Of a stretch of 64,000 nt of DNA, positions 23,232-33,211 are shown piece by piece. Source of the DNA: Eikenella exigua (GTDB taxonomy: Bacteria; Pseudomonadota; Gammaproteobacteria; Burkholderiales; Neisseriaceae); assembly GCF_008805035.1 (NCBI RefSeq), contig NZ_CP038018.1:62001-126000 (forward strand), given 5' to 3'. Position numbers and translations under genes: made by a program. The notes under the pieces were generated by a model. The model did not search any database. It was not told the DNA's origin and saw only the letters and a program-made list of their open reading frames with translations. Numbering within the stretch: position 1 is the first letter of the stretch; each line of letters starts with the position of its first letter.

Positions 23232-23543
23232 ATGTATTGCATCCAACCAGACTACGACGGCATGCTGGGCAGCTATCTGGACTGTATCATCGCCGAGCAG
23301 GACGAAGAGAGCAGGCGGGAAGCCGAAGCCCTGCGGCTGGAGAAAGAATACCGCAGCGCCATCATCCGCGAATGGGCGGAAGTATCCATCAGAGATGGCG
23401 AAGAGAACTACGACCTCAACGACCAAGCCACATGGGAAAGCTGGATAGATGATTTCCTGCTTGACAGAGATGAAGAGCGCCAGCCGCTCGATATACCCAT
23501 GCCCACATGGCAAGAGTGCGTGGCAGTCCTTGCCGCCAATTAA
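23232..23543 (+). CDS. Acidic phage protein of unknown function
   Basis: 103 residues, strongly acidic (about a quarter Asp/Glu). The middle is a charged helix (EQDEESRREAEALRLEKEYR) that may form a coiled coil, then ENYDLNDQATWESWIDDFLL and a C-terminus PMPTWQECVAVLAAN. No membrane span, signal or known domain. It is translated from an excellent ribosome site after the long structured leader and lies upstream of structural-gene remnants. Low sequence complexity makes an assignment unsafe. Confidence 0.6.
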   Translation: MYCIQPDYDGMLGSYLDCIIAEQDEESRREAEALRLEKEYRSAIIREWAEVSIRDGEENYDLNDQATWESWIDDFLLDRDEERQPLDIPMPTWQECVAVLAAN

Positions 23544-23554
23544 CGGAGAACATC

Positions 23555-23762
23555 ATGTAAAGCAATACAGATTGGAAGGGCAGCCGCGCCATTAAGGTAC
23601 TGCAGCGCGGCATAAACCTTATCCAAGGCACAACGCTGAATGAAATCATAGACGGGCTAAGCCCAGAGGTTGCGGGCTGCAATCATCAAGCACATGATGG
23701 ATAAAGCCGACAACCTTATCCGCGAGGAAGAGGAAGAACAAGCTGAACGAAAACATGGCGGT
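23555..23762 (+). pseudogene. Broken small phage gene
   Basis: ATG 23555 is followed immediately by TAA, which could come from CAA. The frame then stays open: SNTDWKGSRAIKVLQRGINL, then IQGTTLNEIIDGLSPEVA. One extra G near 23673 shifts the frame, after which AAIIKHMMDKADNLIREEEE and EQAERKH can be read. The protein is a small helical phage protein of unknown role. The gene has both a nonsense and a frameshift lesion and its end is fused to the scaffold remnant. Confidence 0.6.
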
Positions 23763-23964
23763 GGCGAAGCGCGCTTTGCAGCAATACGGCTCGCCGGAAC
23801 TGACTGACCTGCTCAATTAGTCCGGCTTGGGCAACCATCCGGCCTTTATCCGGATGTTCTACCGGGTTGGTTTGACTTTGCGGGAAGACGGTATGGTCAA
23901 TGCCAACAAGGGTGAGGCGCGTTCTGCGCAAAGTTTTTACAACGCAAGCAACATGAATCCTTAA
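23740..23964 (+). pseudogene. C-terminal remnant of a phage scaffold-like protein
   Basis: The frame reads MAVAKRALQQYGSPELTDLL from 23755, then N, TAG (23818-23820), and SGLGNHPAFIRMFYRVGLTL with a tail ending SFYNASNMNP. The block YGSPELTDLLN-SGLGNHPAFIRMF is the conserved C-terminal region of scaffold proteins encoded just before the capsid in some podophage-like genomes (usually LLNQSGLGNHP). The TAG replaces that Gln. The N-terminal part is missing, joined by deletion to the preceding gene. Position directly before the capsid remnant supports the call. Confidence 0.6.
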
Positions 23965-23976
23965 AAGGGGTAAGCA

Positions 23977-24369
23977 ATGGGTGTATTGAAACACAACAAT
24001 CCGACTTTGGCCGATGTGGCCAGCCGCATGGATGACAAGGGGAATATCTCCGACATCATCGAAATGCTGACGGAAACCAACGAAATCTTGGAGGATGCCA
24101 CTTGGTTGGAAGCCAATGGTTTCACCGAGCATAAGACCACGGTGCGCAGCGGCCTGCCGCAGGGTACTTGGCGTATGCTGAACTACGGTGTGCAGCCGGA
24201 GAAATCAACCACGGTTACCATCAAAGACAGTATGGGCATGCTGGAAAGCTATGCGCTGACCGATAAGGCCCTGGCCGATTTGAACGGTAATTCGGCCGCT
24301 TGGCGTTTGAGCGAAGAGCGCGCCTTCGTGGAGGGGATACCGGCCAAGACAAGGCCGTGGAACTGCTGA
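23977..24369 (+). pseudogene. N-terminal fragment of a phage major capsid protein
   Basis: Residues 1-120 look like the start of a major capsid protein: MGVLKHNNPTLADVASRMDD, then TTVRSGLPQGTWRMLNYGVQ and LNGNSAAWRLSEERAFVEG. At about 24333 the match stops, and the frame ends with 11 unrelated residues at 24369. More than half of the expected protein (about 330-350 residues) is missing. AAGGGGTAAGC before ATG is a good ribosome site, so the fragment may still be translated. Confidence 0.7.
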
Positions 24370-24464
24370 CCCAATCCCTGCACACCGCCGCCGTGTACAC
24401 CAAAAGGCTGGAAGAGTTTGCCGACAGCTGCCGCGCTAATCCCGCCTTCAAGGCACGCCGCTAG
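24333..24464 (+). pseudogene. C-terminal fragment of another phage structural gene
   Basis: In a different frame from the capsid fragment, GDTGQDKAVELLTQSLHTAA, then VYTKRLEEFADSCRANPAFK and ARR is open to a TAG at 24462. It reads like the end of a helical virion or tail-associated protein. The junction at about 24333 marks the deletion that removed the genes between capsid and lysis. No family is recognised. Confidence 0.45.
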
Positions 24465-24507
24465 ACGGCAGAATTTTAGGCTACCTGAAAACCAGAAAGG
24501 AAACGAA

Positions 24508-25008
24508 ATGACAGAATTGCCGTGGATTGACGAAGCAAGAAAATACATCGGTATGCACGAACGGGATGCCCGCGGCTTAAAAACCATCCCTATGTGGGTA
24601 CGGGCTTTGAAAGGCTGGTGGAGCGATACCAAAACGCCGTGGTGCGGAACGTTTGTCGGCCACTGTCTGCAGGCAGCCGGCAGGGATATTGCAAAAGAAT
24701 GGTATCGGGCGAAATCCTGGGCAAAAGGCGCAACCCGTTTGGCGAAGCCGGCCTACGGCTGCATCGTGGTATTCGAGCGGCAGGGCGGCGGGCATGTGGG
24801 CTTTGTGGTCGGGCAGGACAGGCAGGGCAACCTGATGGTATTGGGCGGCAACCAGGGCGACGCGGTCAATATCAAACCGTTTGCCAAGAGCCGCGTGATT
24901 GCCTACCTGTGGCCGAACAAAGGCGGCAAACCCGCTTATCCCGCAGAAGGGCGCTATACGCTGCCGCTGTTGCAGAGCGACGGGAAGCTGAGCAGAAACG
25001 AGGCGTAA
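24508..25008 (+). CDS. TIGR02594-family phage endolysin
   Basis: 166 residues from ATG 24508 (ribosome site AAAGGAAAC). The fold is NlpC/P60/CHAP-like: the putative catalytic Cys is in TPWCGTFVGHCLQAAG (near residue 46), the His in GGGHVGFVVGQD (near residue 95), with GGNQGDAVNIKPF after it. Such proteins cut peptide cross-links in murein during phage lysis. No signal peptide is seen, so export needs a holin, which is not found here. A DUS lies directly upstream at 24479, one of very few in the prophage. Confidence 0.85.
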   Translation: MTELPWIDEARKYIGMHERDARGLKTIPMWVRALKGWWSDTKTPWCGTFVGHCLQAAGRDIAKEWYRAKSWAKGATRLAKPAYGCIVVFERQGGGHVGFVVGQDRQGNLMVLGGNQGDAVNIKPFAKSRVIAYLWPNKGGKPAYPAEGRYTLPLLQSDGKLSRNEA

Positions 25009-25037
25009 ACAAAACCCGCAGCGGGGAATGCTGCGGG
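25009..25037 (-). terminator. Terminator of the minus-strand HTH gene
   Basis: CCCGCAGC and GCTGCGGG pair around a 7-nt loop; on the minus strand the stem is followed by TTTTGTTT. It lies between the convergent endolysin and HTH genes and may serve both. Confidence 0.6.
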
Positions 25038-25047
25038 CTGCCTGAAA

Positions 25048-25488
25048 CTATCCGGCCACATGGGCGATATCGTATTGCGCCTGCGACAGCTGGCCGTGCC
25101 GGTGCAGCCAGCCGGCCACTTCCGGCCACGAATACAGGGCAGAGCCGCTGCCCACCCCATACATCGGCGCAGGGAAGCCGCCGCCGCGTTTGCCGGTGGC
25201 GTAGTTGGAGAGGGCAGCGCGGGTCAGTCCGGCGCGGGCGGCCATCTCGGCCAAGGTAGCCACACCGGATTCCTGCAACACCAAATTGCCGAAACCGGCA
25301 GCACGGATATTGTCTAGGGCGCTGCGCACGGCAGCTTCGGCACTCTCGGCCTCACGGTCGAATTCGAGATATGGGGTTTGGTTATAGAAGCACAGCAGCG
25401 CATCGTCGCAGCCCGCTTCATACAGGCGGTCTTCCAAATCGTGCAGGTCGGTATCGCGGATGAGGATGCTGAAATGGTAGGTATTCAT
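25048..25488 (-). CDS. HTH DNA-binding protein, probable antitoxin-like partner
   Basis: 146 residues. The N-terminal alpha/beta part MNTYHFSILIRDTDLHDLED is followed by LYEAGCDDALLCFYNQTPYL, then EFDREAESAEAAVRSALDNI, and a C-terminal HTH: ATLAEMAARAGLTRAALSNY. The end, PAPMYGVGSGSALYSWPEVA, matches a recurring family found next to a small HicA-sized protein, as here. The start is three bases after the upstream stop (CAGGAGTGACCCATG). The pair has the look of a toxin-antitoxin or phage moron module; that role is inference. Confidence 0.7.
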   Translation of the reverse strand: MNTYHFSILIRDTDLHDLEDRLYEAGCDDALLCFYNQTPYLEFDREAESAEAAVRSALDNIRAAGFGNLVLQESGVATLAEMAARAGLTRAALSNYATGKRGGGFPAPMYGVGSGSALYSWPEVAGWLHRHGQLSQAQYDIAHVAG

Positions 25489-25491
25489 GGG

Positions 25492-25719
25492 TCACTCCTG
25501 TTCGGGCAGGCATTCGTTTACTTTACGGATGATTTGTTTGGCATGGTTTTCCGGATTGCGCGGTGTGCTCCACACGCTCATTTGGTGTTCGGTATGTCCT
25601 TGCAGACAACGCAAGCGGCAGAACGCATGGGCGGACTTGCCGGCGGGAACAACCGCCCAACCGTGCTGCTTGGCATAAGCCAATGCAGCTCTGATGTGTT
25701 TGTCGGGGTGCTTGCTCAT
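25492..25719 (-). CDS. Small conserved protein, possible toxin-like partner
   Basis: 75 residues from ATG 25719. The sequence MSKHPDKHIRAALAYAKQHG, then WAVVPAGKSAHAFCRLRCLQ and SVWSTPRNPENHAKQIIRKV, has the size and basic helix-strand pattern of HicA-like proteins (HIRAALAYAKQHGW..., then a glycine-poor strand with His). It is followed directly by the HTH gene. Both point against the surrounding lysis genes, as lysogenic-conversion genes do. Toxicity is not shown by the sequence. Confidence 0.6.
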   Translation of the reverse strand: MSKHPDKHIRAALAYAKQHGWAVVPAGKSAHAFCRLRCLQGHTEHQMSVWSTPRNPENHAKQIIRKVNECLPEQE

Positions 25720-25799
25720 GCTGACTGTCCGATTGGTTAAGGTAGCCTGATTATAGTGAAAGTGTTTGCAGATGTAAACAGGAAGAAGAAAGGAATCCC

Positions 25800-26141
25800 A
25801 TGACATGGATATTGAAATACTGGAAACCACTTGCCCTTGCCGTGCTGTTGGCGGCGGTGGTAGGCGGGGAATATTGGTATGGTAGGCAACGCTACCAAGC
25901 GGGCTACGATGCGGCCACGGCAGCCATCAATGCCAAACTGGCCGAGCAAAAGCAGAAGCATCAAAAAACCGCCCATGCGGCAAGCGTGGAATATCAACAA
26001 GAGAAGTCCAAAGCGGACGAGAAAGTGAGGGTAAGGCGTGAAGTGGTACAGCAAATTATCGAGCGGCCTGTGTTTACTGGCGATTGCGTTGATGCTTCCG
26101 GGGTGCAAGTCCTCAACGCCGCCATTGCCGAGCGCCATTGA
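25800..26141 (+). CDS. Rz-like i-spanin
   Basis: 113 residues. One N-terminal membrane anchor (about residues 10-25, LALAVLLAAVVGGEYWY) is followed by a periplasmic alpha-helical region rich in Ala, Lys and Gln (AAINAKLAEQKQKHQKTAHA) and a C-terminal part with one Cys. This is the inner-membrane spanin of the phage lysis cassette that fuses inner and outer membranes after endolysin action. The o-spanin gene starts inside it in another frame, the classic nested layout. Confidence 0.8.
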   Translation: MTWILKYWKPLALAVLLAAVVGGEYWYGRQRYQAGYDAATAAINAKLAEQKQKHQKTAHAASVEYQQEKSKADEKVRVRREVVQQIIERPVFTGDCVDASGVQVLNAAIAERH

Positions 26142-26295
26142 GCCGCCGGCCGATTTGGCTATGCCCTGCCCAAGGCTGCCCGAATTGTCGGGAACAACGG
26201 GCAAGGTGATGCTGCCGTGGGCGCTGGAAGTGGTGCATCTGTATAACGACTGTGCGGCACGGCATGACGGGTTGATTAAGGCATGGCCAAGGTAG
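26038..26295 (+). CDS. Rz1-like o-spanin lipoprotein
   Basis: 85 residues. Signal peptide with lipobox LMLPGC (Cys at residue 23), then a proline-rich stretch (STPPLPSAIEPP) as in Rz1. It overlaps the i-spanin gene by 104 bases in the +1 frame. ATG/GTG choice: the given start has AAGTG context and opens the lipoprotein signal MKWYSKLSSGLCLLAIALML. The 3' end runs to the junction with the integrase remnant at about 26295. Confidence 0.8.
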   Translation: MKWYSKLSSGLCLLAIALMLPGCKSSTPPLPSAIEPPADLAMPCPRLPELSGTTGKVMLPWALEVVHLYNDCAARHDGLIKAWPR

Positions 26296-26902
26296 TCCAG
26301 CATTTGCGCAATATCCGCCATATCAGGGCGGTAGTACACATTGAGCAGTATTCTTAAATCCTGGTGGCCGCTGATTTTTGCCAGCACTTCAACCGGTACT
26401 TTTTTGGATAAACGTGTGGGAGCTTCGCGGCGGGTATCGTGAAAATACAGGTCGATAATGCCGCAGTTATCCCGCGCCCGCCTAAATAACACGTCCAAAC
26501 TTTTGGCATCCACGTTAAATACCCACACATCATCAATGCTGCGCAGTTGCTCGAGCAGTTCCAGCGCACGCTTGGATAATGGCACGTCTCGGCTGTCGCC
26601 ATTTTTGGTAATCTGTAGATGGGCAAGGCGGCGCGTGAAAGCCACATCTGCCCATTTCAGGCCGTAAATTTTGCCTGCCCGCATGGCAGTTTCGATGGTG
26701 AATAGAACGGCAATGGCTACCCGTTGTACAATCAGTTCCGACTTGCCGTCCGGCTGATATAAGAGAGCGGCGCAGATATTGGTAATCTCTTGTTCGGTTG
26801 GCCACCTAGTTCTCTCTCTGCCTTTTTTCGGGTTGCTGATTTTGCGTACGAGGTTCTCGCGCAGCAGCCCCCATTCTTTCATGGCATGTTCGCAGATGCC
26901 GG
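26296..26902 (-). pseudogene. Truncated tyrosine integrase (catalytic part only)
   Basis: On the minus strand from the carB stop inward, the frame reads LAGICEHAMKEWGLLRENLV, then TAMRAGKIYGLKWADV, HDTRREAPTRLSKKVPVEVL and ISGHQDLRILLNVYYRPDMA. These are the catalytic blocks of a phage tyrosine recombinase (Arg, H-x-x-R, GHxD/H and a Tyr). The usual box I Arg of the G-E-I motif is replaced (AGKIYGLKW), and HDxRH has become HDTRRE. The N-terminal arm and core domains are missing, and the frame begins at the very end of carB. At the other end it runs on antisense through the spanin genes without a stop. It is a different subfamily from the integrase at 16363. Confidence 0.75.
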
Positions 26903-30112
<3,210 letters not shown>

Positions 30113-30145
30113 GAGTGGGGTCTCTAGTTCTAAGTTGTAAGAATA

Positions 30146-30364
30146 TTAAAGGTCTAGTTCAGTATAAATTTCTTTATCTATTCTAAAATCATTTTTGTCT
30201 TCATCGGCAACAGCTATATATCTTTTGTGGCCACGTTCATCATATCTGTAAAATCTTTTTACTATTCCATCTTTATTAGGTTTGGGTTTAATTTCTAGCT
30301 CAAATTTCCCAATGATTAGTTTTTCAAAAACGCCTTTGTTAACAATAATGAATCCTTCAGACAT
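30146..30364 (-). CDS. Small hypothetical protein upstream of carB
   Basis: 72 residues, not recognised: MSEGFIIVNKGVFEKLIIGK, then FELEIKPKPNKDGIVKRFYR and IAVADEDKNDFRIDKEIYTE. It looks like a small all-beta protein with charged loops. AT-rich codon use contrasts with both neighbours, suggesting recent acquisition. It ends 33 bases before carB in the same direction and could be cotranscribed. It lies in the place where Neisseria has variable sequence between carA and carB. Confidence 0.55.
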   Translation of the reverse strand: MSEGFIIVNKGVFEKLIIGKFELEIKPKPNKDGIVKRFYRYDERGHKRYIAVADEDKNDFRIDKEIYTELDL

Positions 30365-30690
30365 ATTATTATCCTCATCTTATATAATAATTACATTATT
30401 ATGACATATGGTATCCCTGAAATATTTCCCCTGAAATATTTCCTAAGCAAGCCGTAGCCCGCATGTAGGGCGTGTGCGGTACGCCCGCACGCGTTCTCCA
30501 TTTTCCCGGCAACCTCAACTCACCGCGTGCGTGCCTTGAGGCACACATTCTACTGAGGATTCAAAGAATGCTTGAATAGTCCTTGCTTCAAAAGGCTACC
30601 TGAAAGCCTGCCAATCCTTTTTAGCTTCGTAGAAACTCAGCCTTGCTCAGCAAGACATTATTTTATTTTCAGGTAGCCTTTCTTTGGTGT
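30365..30690. other. Intergenic region with tandem and DUS-flanked repeats
   Basis: No gene is seen. CCCTGAAATATTT occurs twice in tandem at 30415-30441. GTAGGGCGTGTGCGG/CGCCCGCAC at 30465-30491 forms a GC-rich hairpin. A reverse-oriented copy of the DUS-flanked repeat (TTAGCTTCGTAGAAAC between two DUS) fills 30592-30680, right after the stop of the lipoprotein gene. Confidence 0.6.
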
Positions 30691-31032
30691 TTAACGGGAA
30701 ATCAGACTGACGGTGAAGTCGGTTTCGCCGCGTGCGTCTTCGAAAAGGCCGATGTTGTAGCGGTGGGCCTGGCCGCAGGCGCGGACGGTCCACACTTCGC
30801 GCACCTGCATGCGGCTGTGCACTTTGTGGGCGCTGTTGATTTTGCTGTGTATGGATTCGATGTTGCGGCAGTTGAACGAGGCGGCTTCGGCGGTGCGCAC
30901 GACTTTGAGCACGTCGTCGCGCAGGATGTTGTCGCTGCCGAAAGTGGCGCTTTCGCCGCTGAAGGCTTGGTTGCCGAGGCTGGAGCAGGCGGAAAGGGCG
31001 AGGGCGGAGAGGAGGGGGATGAGTTTGCGCAT
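30691..31032 (-). CDS. Putative lipoprotein
   Basis: 113 residues with a lipoprotein signal: MRKLIPLLSALALSAC, Cys at residue 16. The mature part (SSLGNQAFSGESATFGSDNI, then a Cys pair at FNCRNIESI and VRACGQAHRYNI, ending DFTVSLISR) is a small domain that might be disulphide-linked. The residue after Cys is Ser, favouring the outer membrane. No family is recognised. It stands alone between the repeats and the exporter gene. Confidence 0.7.
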   Translation of the reverse strand: MRKLIPLLSALALSACSSLGNQAFSGESATFGSDNILRDDVLKVVRTAEAASFNCRNIESIHSKINSAHKVHSRMQVREVWTVRACGQAHRYNIGLFEDARGETDFTVSLISR

Positions 31033-31160
31033 GAGGATTCCTTAAATTCGGCAAAGATGGGGCGCGAGGCCAAATGCCGCCAATTATACGGCAATCTGTT
31101 TTGCTTTTCAGGTAGCCTGAGCAGTTATTTCTATCTGAATGAGTCTACCTGAAACTGTAG

Positions 31161-31814
31161 CTAAAACTCGATTCCGGCCAGCCACAGGCTCACGGCGAAG
31201 CCGATAAAGAGCAGGCCGGTGGCGGCGGTGCAGGCGGTGGTAACGCGGCGGTGGCGGCGGAACAGGTTGGCGAGGCGGTGTCCGGCGAAAACGAGCAGGG
31301 TGAGGTAGCTGAAGCTGACGGTTTGCATAACCAGTGCCAGCAGCAGGAAGGAGAGGGCGGGGTGCGGATAGGCGGGATCGACGAACTGAACGAAAAACGA
31401 CAGCAAAAACAGAATGGCTTTGGGGTTGGTGAGGCTGAGCAGTAGGGCGCGTTTGAAGATGTGCCCGGCGGGCGGGGTGGGCGGCAAACCGGCTGCCAAA
31501 ACGGGCGCTGGGGCAAACCATTTGCGCAATGCGCCACGCAAAAGGCCGAAGCCGATGTAGGCCAGATACAGGCCGCCGGCGAGCTTCATGGCGTGAAATA
31601 GGGCGGGATAGAGCTTGAGCACGGTGCCGGCGCCGAGTACAGTAAGCAGGATTAGCACTAAATCGCCCAGCAGCACGCCGAATACGGCGCGGTAGGCTTT
31701 GCGTGCGCCGTGTTGTGCGGCTACGGAGAGGCAAAACATGCTGTTCGGGCCGGGCATGATGATGAGGATGATGGTGCCGATTAGGTAGGAGAGGGGATTG
31801 ATGATGCCGAACAT
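31161..31814 (-). CDS. LysE/RhtB-family amino acid exporter (LeuE-like)
   Basis: 217 residues, about six membrane spans. The N-terminal signature is IMPGPNSMFCLSVAAQHGAR (about residues 19-38), typical for LysE/Rht exporters; SLTNPKAILFLLSFFVQFVD (about 126-145) is the second. The closest pattern by eye is LeuE, a leucine exporter, because of PGPNSMFCLS and NPKAILFLLSFF, but homoserine/threonine exporters are similar. No dedicated regulator is adjacent. Confidence 0.85.
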   Translation of the reverse strand: MFGIINPLSYLIGTIILIIMPGPNSMFCLSVAAQHGARKAYRAVFGVLLGDLVLILLTVLGAGTVLKLYPALFHAMKLAGGLYLAYIGFGLLRGALRKWFAPAPVLAAGLPPTPPAGHIFKRALLLSLTNPKAILFLLSFFVQFVDPAYPHPALSFLLLALVMQTVSFSYLTLLVFAGHRLANLFRRHRRVTTACTAATGLLFIGFAVSLWLAGIEF

Positions 31815-31975
31815 GGTTTTCAGGTAGCCTTTTATGGAGGCGGCTATTTTAATGAGGCAGGCGGGGTGAAGGCTACCTGAAAACTATCACGCCGATTTAT
31901 TCCGCCGTTTGCCTGTTACCCCGCAGGCGGCTAAACTGCCCGCCAATTTGCACACCCTTAATTAAAGAGAACGCC

Positions 31976-32746
31976 ATGTTTTTCATCCTCTCGCCCGCTA
32001 AAAACCTAAACGAAACCTCCGCCGCGCCCACCAAGGAACACAGCCAGCCTGCGCTGCTTGAGCAGTCTGCCATTCTGATGGAGCAACTGCGCGAGTTGGC
32101 GCCGCAGGATTTGTCGGCGTTAATGGGCGTGTCGGACAAAATCGCTCGTCTTAATACCGAGCGCAATGCGGCCTGGCGGCCGCCGTTTAGCCTGCGAAAT
32201 GCCAAGCAGGCGGTGTATTTGTTTAACGGCGATGTGTATGAAGGCCTCGATGCCGAGAGCCTCACCCTGCCGCAAATCGATTGGCTGCAAGGCCATGCCG
32301 GCCTGCTCTCCGGGCTCTATGGCCTGTTGCGCCCCTTAGATTTAATCCAGCCCTACCGTTTGGAAATGGGCACCAAGCTGGCCAACCCGCGCGGTAAGGA
32401 TTTATACGCCTTCTGGGGCGGCCTGATTACCGAATTGCTGGCCGAACGCATGGCCGAGGCGCAAACCGATGTGTTGGTGAACCTGGCTTCGCAGGAATAT
32501 TTCAAAGCCGTGCAACCGGCCAAACTCGGCGGCCGCCTGATTGCCCCCGTGTTCCAAGACGAGAAAAACGGCCGCTACAAAATCATTAGTTTCTACGCCA
32601 AACGCACCCGCGGCCTGATGTTGCGCTATGCTGCCGAACGCGCCATCACTGAGCCGGAGCAGCTGCTGGATTTCAACAGCGAGGGCTACGCCTTCTGTGC
32701 GGCGGCTTCTTCGGAAAATGAATGGGTGTTCCGGCGCGGCGAGTAG
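31976..32746 (+). CDS. yaaA: Peroxide stress protein YaaA
   Basis: 256 residues, typical. YaaA limits intracellular free iron under hydrogen peroxide stress and has a DNA-binding fold. The N-terminus MFFILSPAKNLNETSAAPTK, the block AVYLFNGDVYEGLDAESL and RKNGRYKIISFYAKRTRGLM (here DEKNGRYKIISFYAKRTRG) are characteristic. Start: the only ATG before these motifs, with AAAGAGAACGCC upstream. Divergent from the exporter gene. Confidence 0.93.
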   Translation: MFFILSPAKNLNETSAAPTKEHSQPALLEQSAILMEQLRELAPQDLSALMGVSDKIARLNTERNAAWRPPFSLRNAKQAVYLFNGDVYEGLDAESLTLPQIDWLQGHAGLLSGLYGLLRPLDLIQPYRLEMGTKLANPRGKDLYAFWGGLITELLAERMAEAQTDVLVNLASQEYFKAVQPAKLGGRLIAPVFQDEKNGRYKIISFYAKRTRGLMLRYAAERAITEPEQLLDFNSEGYAFCAAASSENEWVFRRGE

Positions 32747-33211
32747 TGATGCGCGGTAGGCCGTGATTGGGAGGTGAAGGCTACCTGAAACTCGGGAAGT
32801 GCAGCTGAGGGCGGCATCTTCGTTTTGATCTGGTGTTTTCAGGTAGCCTGTAAGTGTTTTTGCAGAGTCCCCTGGCCAAATGTGGTTTTTATGTTACGTT
32901 TTGCTGCAGCGGCAACGCGGGGCTTGCTTGGCACGTGAGGCCAGGTATCAAGCGGCTTTCAGGGCAACGGGTTTGGTGCTGGTTGAGGAATGTGTCAATT
33001 AAAAAAGGCAGCTAATTTGGCTGATTTGGCTGCCAGGGAAAATTATGGGTTTTGCAGCGGGCGATCAGGGTTTATAATCCGCCCAAAATTGAGTTGCGGT
33101 GCTGGTGCGCCGCTGTGCGTAACAACGTATAGCTAAAATCATTTTTCGTTGCTGTTCAATAATTTATGGCAGAAAAGGTTTTGGCTATACGCCTTTTTGA
33201 AAGGAACCGAA
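32747..33211. other. Intergenic region with DUS repeat, reverse terminator and lysP promoter
   Basis: No gene is seen. 32779-32849 is a DUS-bounded unit. GGCAGC and GCTGCC at 33008-33035 form a stem preceded by AAAAAA, which on the minus strand is a terminator although no minus-strand gene ends here. TTGCAG (33052-33057) and TATAAT (33073-33078) are a likely promoter for the permease, about 135 bases before its ATG. TATAGCTAAAATC at 33128 is a half copy of the MITE end. No lysine riboswitch features are recognised in the leader. Confidence 0.55.

Larger units (their letters stand above)
16140..26902. mobile_element. Decayed, composite prophage next to tRNA-Leu
   Basis: About 10.8 kb between the tRNA-Leu 3' end and the carB stop codon carries phage-type genes: a P4-type integrase, Cro/CI/CII-like regulators, toxin-antitoxin genes, capsid and scaffold remnants, endolysin, Rz/Rz1 spanins and a second truncated integrase. 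GC content is lower and DUS are nearly absent compared with the flanks. Replication, terminase, portal and tail genes are missing, and at least six genes carry frameshifts or in-frame stops, so it cannot form particles alone. Two integrases of different subfamilies at opposite ends suggest two merged elements. No clear duplicate of the tRNA 3' end is seen at the right edge. Confidence 0.85.

Noticed and set aside
20486..23820. Reassignment of TAG/TAA to Gln in the prophage
   Set aside because: Other lesions (frameshifts, deletions) in the same genes and intact host-type genes nearby make ordinary decay more likely.
33079..33211. Possible lysine riboswitch before the LysP-like gene
   Set aside because: The leader is about 130 nt and lacks the conserved multi-stem pattern of that class.
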